From NCBI GenBank assembly GCA_947498785.1, contig CANMLS010000011.1, forward strand, positions 1 through 64,000: DNA of 64,000 bases, written 5' to 3'. Below are positions 1 through 8,149 of the stretch, piece after piece. Below the pieces are notes generated by a model. It did not search any database. It had not been told where the DNA came from and worked only from the letters and a program-made list of their open reading frames with translations. The first letter of the stretch is position 1. Each line of letters starts with the position of its first letter. This DNA comes from an uncultured Aquimarina sp. Lineage in GTDB: Bacteria; Bacteroidota; Bacteroidia; Flavobacteriales; Flavobacteriaceae. The position numbers were made by a program, and so were the translations under genes.

Positions 1-117
1 GATGAATATGCTGCTTATTTAACTGTTTTTAATAATGAAAGTTCAAATAATTTTCCAATAAATAAAATAATGGTTAGCGCTGCTAAAGTTTGCCTAGATA
101 AATCATGTAAAGAATAA
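1..117 (+). CDS. C-terminal end of an unidentified protein (partial)
   Basis: The reading frame is open from the first base to a TAA at 115-117 and encodes 38 residues ending in KVCLDKSCKE. The start lies outside the window. The tail has two cysteines six residues apart and no motif I can assign. About 170 bp of AT-rich sequence follow before the next gene, which is on the other strand. I cannot name the product. Confidence 0.45.
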   Translation, partial: DEYAAYLTVFNNESSNNFPINKIMVSAAKVCLDKSCKE

Positions 118-291
118 AAAGATGATACTATAGATTTTATCTACCCTAAGATGTAAGCTATAATTTTGGATACTGTCTTACAAAACAACTCTTTTTCATT
201 GGTAAAACCCTTTTCGTGAGTAAAATTCACTTCATTTAATTATGAATTCTGTTTCAGCGGGTTTAATATCACTTCTAGTTACTTCTTTTTA

Positions 292-654
292 CTACTTTTT
301 ACTACTTTTTGCCAATGGATTAAACTCGAGACATAGTTGTACCCAATACTCTAAATCTTTGTCAAGGTCAAACCCATCTGGGGTTACAAACACAAAACCT
401 TTCATTGCCCTGCCTGTAAAATCCATTGGTTGACATCCTTCTTTTTTCATAGCTTCTCCTGTGGCATCAACACCTATTCTAGCCATAAGCAAATCCATTT
501 CTTTTTTCTTACTAAAATGAATACCGCAGCACATTTTATTATCTACCATAAAACACAATCCCCCCATCATTTTCTTTTCATAGAAGTTGGCTTTTCGTTC
601 TCTAAAAATCTGACGTATCCGATCCGCTATAAATTCATTATATGCCATAATCAT
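292..654 (-). CDS. TfoX/Sxy N-terminal-domain protein
   Basis: A 120-residue protein (118 if it starts at the second Met, MAYNEF) covering one TfoX N-terminal domain: an opening helix (IADRIRQIFRER), the MMGGLCFMVDNKMCCGI hairpin, a central basic segment, and GRAMKGFVFV near the end. In gamma-proteobacteria TfoX/Sxy acts in competence, but stand-alone N-terminal domains in Bacteroidota have no settled role, so no competence function is claimed. The start overlaps the end of the DUF2461 gene by 4 bp, so the two are probably one transcript. Just past the stop is a short tandem of a 10-bp T-rich unit, probably slippage. Confidence 0.8.
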   Translation of the reverse strand: MIMAYNEFIADRIRQIFRERKANFYEKKMMGGLCFMVDNKMCCGIHFSKKKEMDLLMARIGVDATGEAMKKEGCQPMDFTGRAMKGFVFVTPDGFDLDKDLEYWVQLCLEFNPLAKSSKK

Positions 655-1316
655 TGTATTGTTTTTAATAAATATTCATTTATAGGACGCATGGCATGCC
701 AATATTTCATAATCTCCTCAATCAGGTTTCTACTGCTGATTAATCCTGAAGCTTCTTCGCCAACAAAATAGAATTGTTTATTTGCGATTAGAGGCTCCTT
801 TTTACATGCTTCTTGCCATTCTTTAGGAATACGTTTCATGGTTTCTCCTCTGATCTCTCCAAATCTTTGCACAAAATCCGTATGCTCTAACAAGTCTTTA
901 AACGTTGTTGCATCCTTGCTGATTGTAGTTCTTATCCTATGCAACTGTTCCTTAGATGGTCCAAAACATCCTCCCATAATCCCTATCATTTCTGGTGAAA
1001 AACGTAAAAAAATACCAGGAATACTTTTATCCTTACGCCCTTCTCTGGAAACAAAAGCTGTATAATGAAGATTGTACGGAGATTTATCTTTAGAAAATCG
1101 AATATCCCTGTTAATTCTTAATATACAATCTTTTGGTTTAATCATTATATCAGAGTCATATCGTTGGATTTCTTCAATTAATTTCTCGACAAATACCTCG
1201 AAAGGTTTTTTTACACTTTTTTCATATCTATTTTTGTTATCATGAAACCAGTCCTTGTGATTATTTTTTGCCAAATCTTTAAAAAATAAAACAAAGTCTT
1301 CTGTAAAATAATGCAT
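651..1316 (-). CDS. DUF2461 family protein
   Basis: A 221-residue protein typical in length for DUF2461 (TIGR02453). Visible hallmarks are NHKDWFHDNKNRYE near the N-terminus, the basic INRDIRFSKDKSPYN stretch at about 70-84 and the glycine-rich IGIMGGCFGPS around 112-122. The family is widespread and its biochemical role is unknown. It is the first gene of a two-gene minus-strand unit with the TfoX-like gene, overlapping it by 4 bp. No signal peptide or membrane segment is seen, so it is presumably cytoplasmic. Confidence 0.85.
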   Translation of the reverse strand: MHYFTEDFVLFFKDLAKNNHKDWFHDNKNRYEKSVKKPFEVFVEKLIEEIQRYDSDIMIKPKDCILRINRDIRFSKDKSPYNLHYTAFVSREGRKDKSIPGIFLRFSPEMIGIMGGCFGPSKEQLHRIRTTISKDATTFKDLLEHTDFVQRFGEIRGETMKRIPKEWQEACKKEPLIANKQFYFVGEEASGLISSRNLIEEIMKYWHAMRPINEYLLKTIQ

Positions 1317-1432
1317 ACTAATAAATTTAAGAGAAAACTATAGAGCTTATCGAAATTATCAAGACTTCTAAAACCATCGATAAGCCCTTATTAAGATGAA
1401 TATTAAAACTAATGATAGTTACTACAAGGAAA

Positions 1433-1795
1433 TTATTTCATAGAGTGAAAAGCCACTCTATTCCCTTCTGTATCTAAAAATATGGCCATAAATCCGTTTT
1501 CTCCTAAAGAGGTTTTAGGCATCAGAATTTTTCCTCCTGCTTTTTCTACTCTTGCCAAAGGTACCGACAAATCCTCTCCTCCGTTAAGATATGCAAATGT
1601 TCCTTCTTGTGAAGGTTTATTTCCATTACCGTGAGTAATGCAACCTCCTACTCCTCCATCCTTATATGGGAAGAATGCCATTTTAAAATCTATTTCTATT
1701 GGCTGTAATTCGGCTTGCAAAAGTTCGTTGTAAAATTTTATTGCTCTTTCAAAATTGGTGCTTGGTATTTCAAACCAGCTAATTGCGTTTGACAT
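1433..1795 (-). CDS. VOC (glyoxalase/bleomycin-resistance) superfamily protein
   Basis: A 120-residue single-module vicinal-oxygen-chelate protein. The N-terminal SWFEIPSTNFERAIKFYNELL and the C-terminal FMAIFLDTEGNRVAFHS follow the beta-alpha-beta-beta-beta pattern of the fold, with a putative metal-ligand Glu in DTEGN. VOC proteins include glyoxalases, dioxygenases and antibiotic-binding proteins, and the sequence does not say which applies. It appears to be a single gene with no partner. Substrate unknown. Confidence 0.82.
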   Translation of the reverse strand: MSNAISWFEIPSTNFERAIKFYNELLQAELQPIEIDFKMAFFPYKDGGVGGCITHGNGNKPSQEGTFAYLNGGEDLSVPLARVEKAGGKILMPKTSLGENGFMAIFLDTEGNRVAFHSMK

Positions 1796-1858
1796 GATCT
1801 ATATTTTATTGATTTCTAATACCTCAAAGGTAAACGATCATATGAATCAAAAAAATTA

Positions 1859-1866
1859 TATTTTTG
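1859..1866 (+). promoter_or_regulatory. Candidate -7 box (TATTTTTG)
   Basis: A perfect match to the Bacteroidota -7 consensus TAnnTTTG, placed about 20 bp before the ATG at 1887, which would give a very short 5' leader. A convincing TTTG -33 element is not present at the expected 19-21 bp distance, so this is a partial match only. Confidence 0.35.
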
Positions 1867-1886
1867 TAAAAACATAGGTTTCTAAA

Positions 1887-3278
1887 ATGAAGAAAAACGA
1901 AGAATTATTTTATCTGATTAAGTCATTAACCAAAAGTGAAAAACGATATTTCAAATTAAGTGTGCAAGGAAACGAGTCTACAGAATATCTTCATCTCTTT
2001 GACGCCATAGAAGCTCAAAAGATCTATGATGAAACAAAAATTAAAATGCTTTTTAAAGACAAGACCTTTGTCACACAATTAACTACAATAAAAAACTACC
2101 TGAAGCAACGTATTTTACAGTCTTTGCGCAGCTATCATTCTAGAATTTCAAAAAATGCAGAACTTATGGATATCATCCGTAATGTAGAAATTCTTTATCA
2201 CAAAGGACAATATACTATTTGTAAAAGTGAATTGAACCGTGCAGAAAAGAAAGCCAAAAATTTTCAGCAAGACATGTTGTTGTTTCATATAGAGGATTGG
2301 AAAAGAAAAGTGCATCAGGCACTATATCCTCAGGATTTCACAACATTAAAAACCATTATAGAAAAACAAAAGGACACACTTGATTCTACCAACGAATACA
2401 TCGACCTGTTATTAGCCAATGTAGACCCTGCACAATTCTCATTATCACATAAAAAAAGTGTTTCTCTTCAAAACAAAACCCTTAAAACCCTTCATAAATA
2501 CAGAAAACAACTCTTAGCTAAACATACGGACAAAGCGAAGCAAACCTTAGAAAACTTAATCAAAGAATGGGAGCAAAACCCAGAGTTATTAAGAGAATAT
2601 TTTGCCCTGTATTTCTCTGTTAACAACAATCTTCTTGGTTTTCTAGTATTTAAAAAACAATACAAAGAAGCATTTGTGAGAATTCTTCTTTTAAAACAAA
2701 AAGCCCAAACAATAACTACCGTTTCTGCAGCTATAATAAAAGAAACATTACGACTCTATAATATCGAACTCGAGATCCATAGAAACTTAAAAGATCTACA
2801 TACCACTCATGATGTAATTAATGAAATTCAAAACTTTATCAACACACACAAAACACTGGTTCCTAATAATTATTGGGTCTCATTCCGTTTTCAATTTGCT
2901 AATATTTACTTCCTTAAAGAAGACTACAAAAAAGCATTACAATGGATCAATGATATTCTGAATCATCAAACAAAAAAAGATCGTAAAGATTTAATCACAC
3001 ATACATATTGGCTTAACCTTCTTGTACATTATGAATTAGGTAATGGCTTTACATTACGTTATCTTATCGAATCTATAAAAAAACAATTAAGAAAACAAAA
3101 AAACATAGTTTTCTATGAAAAAATCATCCTGAAGTTTTTATCAAAAACGGTAGAGTATGATGCCAAGGAGAGAAGAAAAGCGTTTATTGCTCTTAATAAA
3201 CAGCTCGAGGAGTATCCCATTCCTAATCATGTTTTGGGATATGTGGATTTTACAGAATGGATATTTAAAAAATGCTAA
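1887..3278 (+). CDS. Conserved helical protein of Bacteroidota, unknown function
   Basis: A 463-residue, lysine-rich, almost entirely helical soluble protein. The N-terminus (LTKSEKRYFKLSVQG) and the spacing of aromatic and small residues, for example FANIYFLKEDYKKALQWINDIL, suggest degenerate TPR-like helix pairs in the C-terminal half. There is no signal peptide, transmembrane segment or catalytic motif. I recognise the overall type as a conserved hypothetical of flavobacteria but cannot name a function. It is transcribed alone and ends at a shared terminator with the convergent symporter gene. Confidence 0.75.
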   Translation: MKKNEELFYLIKSLTKSEKRYFKLSVQGNESTEYLHLFDAIEAQKIYDETKIKMLFKDKTFVTQLTTIKNYLKQRILQSLRSYHSRISKNAELMDIIRNVEILYHKGQYTICKSELNRAEKKAKNFQQDMLLFHIEDWKRKVHQALYPQDFTTLKTIIEKQKDTLDSTNEYIDLLLANVDPAQFSLSHKKSVSLQNKTLKTLHKYRKQLLAKHTDKAKQTLENLIKEWEQNPELLREYFALYFSVNNNLLGFLVFKKQYKEAFVRILLLKQKAQTITTVSAAIIKETLRLYNIELEIHRNLKDLHTTHDVINEIQNFINTHKTLVPNNYWVSFRFQFANIYFLKEDYKKALQWINDILNHQTKKDRKDLITHTYWLNLLVHYELGNGFTLRYLIESIKKQLRKQKNIVFYEKIILKFLSKTVEYDAKERRKAFIALNKQLEEYPIPNHVLGYVDFTEWIFKKC

Positions 3279-3375
3279 TCAGTTTCTTCTGCTACTCTAA
3301 CTAGTACACATATAAACAACTATATGATTCAAAAAGAATTTTAATATATAGAACTATCTAAAGATTCTTAAGTTC

Positions 3376-3411
3376 AAAAGGGGATCTGCCGAATTCAGTA
3401 AATCCCCTTTT
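3376..3411. terminator. Bidirectional terminator hairpin
   Basis: A perfect 10-bp stem (AAAAGGGGAT with ATCCCCTTTT) and a 16-nt loop lie between the convergent genes ending at 3278 and 3437. The A-run on the left arm and T-run on the right arm let it work in both directions. Confidence 0.8.
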
Positions 3412-3436
3412 GCACTTAAACTAAGGTGAATATATT

Positions 3437-5017
3437 TTATGAAAAATAAATATAGATTCCTATCACAATTATGCAGATTACTCCTCCTACTATTTTAACA
3501 TGTTTCCAGGGAGTGATGTCTACTTCCTTTGTGTATTCCTGCACATAGGGTACTTTTCTTGGAAATAGTTTTCCTATAATAAGCATGATAATAATATTCA
3601 ACACAAAAAGAATAGCCATAACATGTAAAAAATGAGGGAACTGTTCTTCCATAATTGTACCATCTAATATCACATAAATGAGGTATAGTACTGCTCCCGA
3701 AACAATAGCAATTTTTGCTGCAATTGCTGGCACATTTTTGGTTAAATATCCCACCACAATGATCGTTAGAATCGGAATACTATAGCACCCATTTACTTGC
3801 TGTAGATATCCAAACAATCCATCAGGAGCATTTGCAATAAATGGAGCAATAAACATTGCCAACAGCGCCAATACCACCCCAAATAATTTACCAGCTTTTA
3901 CGACTTGTCGCTCTGAGGCCTCTTTATTAATATATTCCTTGTAGATATCAATTCCGAATAAAGTAACAGAACTATTTAAAGCACTATTAAATGAACTTAG
4001 GATAGCACCAAAAAGAACAGCTGCAAAAAAGCCAACTAAAGACAAAGGCAATACTTTACTTACCAAAGTCGGGTATGCTTCATCAGCATTGGTAAGTGTA
4101 TCTCCAAACATATGAAACGCAATGACTCCTGGAAGTACAACTATTAACGGACCTAGAATTTTGATAAAAGATGCCAATATCAACCCTTTTTGACCTTCTT
4201 TTAGGTTTTTTGCTCCCAATGCTCTCTGAATAATTGCCTGATTTGTTCCCCAATAAAACAATTGTACCAACATCATCCCAGTAAAAATTGTAGCAAATGG
4301 CACAGAAGCTTCACTAGACCCCAAAGAATTAAATTTCTCTGGATTATCGTTCAATAATGTTGTTAGCCCTGTGGTAAGGCTTCCGTTTCCTATATGAAGT
4401 AATCCAAAAATGGGAATCATAATTCCACCTATCAATAATCCAACAGCGTTAATTGTATCAGAGACTGCTACAGCTTTAAGTCCTCCAAAAATGGCATAAA
4501 TAGATCCTGTAATTCCTATTCCGAAAACACAAATCCATATAGACATCGTTTTAGATACTCCTAACAATTCGGGAACATCAAACATGGTACTAATAGCTAA
4601 AGATCCAGAATACAAAACAATAGGTAAAAACACCACTACATAACCTGTAAGAAACAATCCAGAAGCTATAGCTTTGGTTGTAGTATCATATCGTCTTTCC
4701 AAAAATTGTGGAACCGTAGTAATTCCCCCTTTTAGATATCTAGGCAATAAAAATATAGCGGTAACCACCATCGCAATAGCTGCTAGGGTTTCCCATGCCA
4801 TTACCAAAATACCTTCAGTAAATGCTTGCCCATTAAGACCTACGATTTGCTCAGTAGAAAGATTAGTAAGCAATAAAGAACCTGCTATTACAACTCCTGT
4901 GAGACTCCTACCACCAAGAAAATATCCATCTGATGTATTTTCATCAGTTTTTCTGGTAGAGATATAAGAAATAATACCAACAAGTAATGTAAACCCTAAA
5001 AAGGAAATTATGCCCAT
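3437..5017 (-). CDS. Sodium:solute symporter (SSS/SLC5 family)
   Basis: A 526-residue integral membrane protein with about 13-14 hydrophobic segments. The family fold is shown by GYFLGGRSLTG early (TM1-2 linker), LSTEQIVGLNGQAF in the sodium-binding region, FGGLKAVAVSDTINAVG mid-protein and SSFNSALNSSVTLFG around residues 340-355, the conserved SSS signature area. It would import a sugar or similar solute with sodium; the substrate cannot be read from the sequence. It is a single minus-strand gene, convergent with the helical protein, with a roughly 220-bp AT-rich divergent region before the astacin gene. Confidence 0.88.
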   Translation of the reverse strand: MGIISFLGFTLLVGIISYISTRKTDENTSDGYFLGGRSLTGVVIAGSLLLTNLSTEQIVGLNGQAFTEGILVMAWETLAAIAMVVTAIFLLPRYLKGGITTVPQFLERRYDTTTKAIASGLFLTGYVVVFLPIVLYSGSLAISTMFDVPELLGVSKTMSIWICVFGIGITGSIYAIFGGLKAVAVSDTINAVGLLIGGIMIPIFGLLHIGNGSLTTGLTTLLNDNPEKFNSLGSSEASVPFATIFTGMMLVQLFYWGTNQAIIQRALGAKNLKEGQKGLILASFIKILGPLIVVLPGVIAFHMFGDTLTNADEAYPTLVSKVLPLSLVGFFAAVLFGAILSSFNSALNSSVTLFGIDIYKEYINKEASERQVVKAGKLFGVVLALLAMFIAPFIANAPDGLFGYLQQVNGCYSIPILTIIVVGYLTKNVPAIAAKIAIVSGAVLYLIYVILDGTIMEEQFPHFLHVMAILFVLNIIIMLIIGKLFPRKVPYVQEYTKEVDITPWKHVKIVGGVICIIVIGIYIYFS

Positions 5018-5241
5018 AATTTATATGTTTTGATTTTTAATTATATTAAGAATTATTTTGATTAGCAATTTACAATTCTTCTTAACATAATGCTCTAAAT
5101 ATTTGTTTTTTGGTTTCATCTTTATAAGCAAGAAAATTTATTTTTATTTGTTAAAAATAAGTTAATATTTAACAAAAAGGTAATAACTCAAAACTTCTGT
5201 GGTTATCCACTTTGTAATTTAACAATAACAAACTCAACAAA

Positions 5242-6279
5242 ATGAAAAATTATAAATCAATGCTATTGCTAGCTACAGCGATAGTCATGGTCGCTTGTTC
5301 TGACAACGAACCCATCTCTGAACTAGAAGCTTTACAACCCGAAACCTCAACATTTGATGGGGCAGAAAAGGCTTTTGCAGATCAATCAGGAACTTTAGAA
5401 AAAGGTTTTTTTCAAGGACTAGCTGTTACTTTTGAAAAGATTAATGGTCAAAATATCTTAGAAGGAGATATCGTAATACCCGAAAATCAAATCTTCAAAA
5501 GCGCAGAAAATATAGTTCTACAACAAGGACAAGATCCAAACCTAGCTAAAAGTGTAGGGAGAACTGGAGGAAGATGGCCAAACAATATTGTATACTATAC
5601 CATCGCCAACAATCTTCCTAATCAGGCTAGAGTTACCAATGCAATCGCAAGTTGGGAAAACAACACCAACCTTAAGTTTGTTAGAAGAACCAATCAACGA
5701 AATTATATTTATTTCCAATCTGGAGGAGGATGTTCTTCTAGCGTAGGAATGGTAGGTGGAAGACAAAACATTACTCTTGCCAATGGATGTAGTACAGGAA
5801 ACACTATTCATGAAATTGGTCATGCTGTAGGTTTATGGCACGAACAGAGTAGAGCTGATAGAAATCAGTACATTACTATTAATTTTCAAAATATTCAATC
5901 TGGAAAAGAGTTTAATTTTAGAACATATGTTGAGCAAAGAAGAGATGGTGATGAATACACAAGTTCATTAGATTTTGGATCTATAATGATGTACGGTCCT
6001 ACATCTTTCTCTAAAAATGGACAACCTACAATTACTAAAAAAGACGGTAGTTCATATTCTGTACAAAGAAATGCTCTATCTTCTGGAGATTTACAAGGAA
6101 TAAGCCAAATGTATCCATCTGATACAGGTGGTGGTGGAGAACCAACTTATGAAAATGGACAATATTATACAGTAAACGGCCTGAGAGTTTACCGATATAA
6201 TGATAAGTGGTATTACTATACCTCTAGTAATGGCTGGAGAGAAGTTGAATACAGAAACGGCGCATGGTATTATGTATAA
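5242..6279 (+). CDS. Astacin-type (M12A) metalloprotease lipoprotein
   Basis: A 345-residue secreted zinc protease. It has a lipoprotein signal with cysteine in IVMVACSDNEP (acidic residues after the Cys suggest surface export), a propeptide to about residue 105, then an astacin domain opening with RWPNNIVYYTI. The zinc site HEIGHAVGLWHEQSR begins at His190 (ligands His190, His194, His200, catalytic Glu191), and the Met-turn is SIMMYG at 247-252. Two cysteines before the zinc site may form a disulfide. The last 45 residues, after a glycine-rich linker, are dense in Tyr, Trp and Asn (NGQYYTVNG, NGAWYYV) and may be a binding tail. It resembles flavastacin-like enzymes. Single gene with its own terminator. 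Confidence 0.92.
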   Translation: MKNYKSMLLLATAIVMVACSDNEPISELEALQPETSTFDGAEKAFADQSGTLEKGFFQGLAVTFEKINGQNILEGDIVIPENQIFKSAENIVLQQGQDPNLAKSVGRTGGRWPNNIVYYTIANNLPNQARVTNAIASWENNTNLKFVRRTNQRNYIYFQSGGGCSSSVGMVGGRQNITLANGCSTGNTIHEIGHAVGLWHEQSRADRNQYITINFQNIQSGKEFNFRTYVEQRRDGDEYTSSLDFGSIMMYGPTSFSKNGQPTITKKDGSSYSVQRNALSSGDLQGISQMYPSDTGGGGEPTYENGQYYTVNGLRVYRYNDKWYYYTSSNGWREVEYRNGAWYYV

Positions 6280-6314
6280 GAAAAGGTAAAATATAGCTTC
6301 AAAAGCACTTAATT

Positions 6315-6348
6315 AGACCCTTGATAATACAATCTGGGGTCTTTTTTT
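6315..6348 (+). terminator. Terminator of the astacin gene
   Basis: A 6-bp stem (AGACCC with GGGTCT, extendable by G-rich slippage) and a 16-nt loop, followed by seven T. The T-run also forms part of the next gene's promoter. Confidence 0.7.
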
Positions 6349-6376
6349 GGTCACAGTAATAAATACCTTATTTTTG
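6346..6376 (+). promoter_or_regulatory. Bacteroidota-type promoter (TTTG-N19-TATTTTTG)
   Basis: TTTG at 6346-6349, 19 bp, then TATTTTTG at 6369-6376, matching both elements of the primary sigma consensus exactly. It predicts a transcript start near 6381 and a leader of about 18 nt for the gene at 6399. The -33 element overlaps the U-tract of the preceding terminator. Confidence 0.65.
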
Positions 6377-6398
6377 AGTCCTTACTTAAAAACTTAAA

Positions 6399-6932
6399 AT
6401 GAAACGATTTCTTTTTATAGGAATATTACTAATTTGTATTGGATGTCAAAACGAAAATACAACAAATACTAAGCAAGAAAAACCCATTGCTCAACTTGAC
6501 AGTCTTTCTAAAGAAAAAATCATATTGAATCCTTTAAAACTTTCTCCAGAAGCAGAAAAAAGTCTTGAGAATTTTGAAGATTTTCAAAATTTAAGAAGTT
6601 TTATTACTTCACTGCGTAACGGAAATTCGTTTTATATTAACAAACATGTAGATAGTTTAAATATATTAATAGATACATTTGAAGAAAACCTCTCTGAAGA
6701 TCTAAATGTAAACACCATCAATTCTCGTATTAGTGTTCTTTCTACCGAATCTGGTTTGCTAAGGTTACTTTCTGAAAAGAAAAATCCTGATTCAAAAAAA
6801 ATATTGGAAGCTAATACAAGATTGATTAAAGCCTATAATAGTTTAATTATTCAACTTAATGAATTGTCCTTAGCAATTCCTGAAAATATTGAAAAAGAAC
6901 TTCTAAAAAAATTAGATCTCGACGAGGAATAA
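6399..6932 (+). CDS. Small lipoprotein of unknown function
   Basis: A 177-residue protein with a lipoprotein signal (FIGILLICIGC, Cys at residue 16) and a mature part that is charged and mainly helical (FEDFQNLRSFITSLRNGNSF, IDTFEENLSEDL), without recognisable domains. It is probably anchored to a cell-envelope membrane. The next gene starts 14 bp downstream on the same strand and also encodes an exported protein, so the two are likely co-transcribed from the strong promoter at 6346-6376. No function can be assigned. Confidence 0.7.
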   Translation: MKRFLFIGILLICIGCQNENTTNTKQEKPIAQLDSLSKEKIILNPLKLSPEAEKSLENFEDFQNLRSFITSLRNGNSFYINKHVDSLNILIDTFEENLSEDLNVNTINSRISVLSTESGLLRLLSEKKNPDSKKILEANTRLIKAYNSLIIQLNELSLAIPENIEKELLKKLDLDEE

Positions 6933-6946
6933 ACAAAAATGAACTC

Positions 6947-7441
6947 ATGCAAAAACTAACATTATTTCTCTTTTTATTAGCACATAGTTTATGTTTTGCA
7001 CAACAGAAAACAGAAATCAACTCTACATTAGAACAATGGCATAAAGCCGCAGCAGATGCTAATTTTGACACCTATTTTGGTTTAATGACCAAAGACGCAA
7101 TTTTTATAGGAACTGATCCTACAGAAAATTGGACTAATACTGACTTTAAAGCATTTTCTAAACCTTATTTTGACAAAGGAAAAGCTTGGAGTTTTTCTAC
7201 ACTCGAAAGAAATATTTTTGTCGAAAACGAAGTATCAGTTGCATGGTTCGATGAACTATTAGATACTCAAATGGGCATTTGTCGTGGTAGTGGTGTCGTA
7301 CAAAAAACTACAGACGGCTGGAAAATAAAACATTATGTATTATCCATTGCAATTCCTAATGAAAGTGTAAAAGAGATCACAGAACTTAAGAAAACATTTG
7401 ACACTGATTTAATGAAAAAACTAAGAGCTAAAAGTAATTAG
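6947..7441 (+). CDS. Exported NTF2/SnoaL-like protein
   Basis: A 164-residue protein with a cleavable signal peptide (hydrophobic run ending SLCFAQQ) and one SnoaL-3-type NTF2 fold: the opening helix LEQWHKAAADANFDTYFGLM, then the DAIFIGTDPTENW strand-turn, and the closing WKIKHYVLSIAIPN. Such cone-shaped domains bind small ligands or act as minor enzymes; the ligand here is unknown. It lies 14 bp after the lipoprotein gene. Its stop codon overlaps the stop of the convergent HAD gene, leaving no room for a separate terminator. Confidence 0.82.
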   Translation: MQKLTLFLFLLAHSLCFAQQKTEINSTLEQWHKAAADANFDTYFGLMTKDAIFIGTDPTENWTNTDFKAFSKPYFDKGKAWSFSTLERNIFVENEVSVAWFDELLDTQMGICRGSGVVQKTTDGWKIKHYVLSIAIPNESVKEITELKKTFDTDLMKKLRAKSN

Positions 7442-8091
7442 ATTAGCCATTCTTTAAACGTTGTTAAATTCGAAAAACAATGTTTTGCTCCGTTTTCAAT
7501 GAGTTTTTCTTTGTTTTTATCTCCTATTCCCACAAAATCAAGCGATAAATTTTGAGCTGTTTTTAGATCCCAAAGACCATCACCTACAGAGATAATAGTG
7601 TCAAATTGTTCTTTATTATAAAACATTTTTGCTCGTTCAATAGCATCCATAACAAAACCCTCTCTGGATTCGTGTGTTTTTGAAGTAGCTAATAATGATG
7701 TGTCATACCATATACCGCACTGATCCAGTTTCATAATTGCAGGTTTTGGTAAAGCTCCGGTAGCAAAACAAAATGGAATTTTATTATCTCTGAAAAACTG
7801 AATTAATGTCATTGCTCCTTCAATTTCTTGTACTGGATCAAACCTACTCATCTGATCTATTAGAAGCTCTTCAAAATCATTTATTAAATTTTTGGGAGGT
7901 TCTTTTCTAAAATTGCGCACATAGTTATAACGTAACGCATAGCTATCGGTATGGTGTTTATAATTATTATAATCTGTATCTATATCAGAAATTCCCAAAG
8001 TCATTAATGATTTGGTAACCGAAATTAAATACATAGGAACACTATCTGTTAGTGTACCATCTATATCGAATATGAATAATGTATTTCTCAG
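7438..8091 (-). CDS. HAD-family phosphatase with a non-ATG start
   Basis: The first ATG (8034) would give 198 residues lacking the catalytic aspartates. Reading upstream in the same frame gives LFIFDIDGTLTDSV directly before that Met, which is HAD motif I with the nucleophile Asp. The frame is open only back to a stop at 8107-8109 and contains no ATG, GTG or TTG. The codon aligned with the usual Met is CTG at 8089-8091, giving 217 residues. Motif II (FATGAL), a conserved Lys region and motif III/IV (ISVGDGLWDLKTA) follow. It probably dephosphorylates a small metabolite. Either CTG is used for initiation or the start codon has been lost by mutation. Convergent with the preceding gene, overlapping it by 3-4 bp. 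Confidence 0.78.
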   Translation of the reverse strand: MRNTLFIFDIDGTLTDSVPMYLISVTKSLMTLGISDIDTDYNNYKHHTDSYALRYNYVRNFRKEPPKNLINDFEELLIDQMSRFDPVQEIEGAMTLIQFFRDNKIPFCFATGALPKPAIMKLDQCGIWYDTSLLATSKTHESREGFVMDAIERAKMFYNKEQFDTIISVGDGLWDLKTAQNLSLDFVGIGDKNKEKLIENGAKHCFSNLTTFKEWLI

Positions 8092-8149
8092 AAAACTGGT
8101 ATTAGGTTAAACCCTTCTCTAGCAAACCCAGAATAAAGATTATTTTTTA

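Noticed and set aside
242-433. 63-codon plus-strand ORF near the left end
   Set aside because: Overlaps the TfoX-like gene antisense and contains a T-rich 10-bp tandem; no sign of coding.
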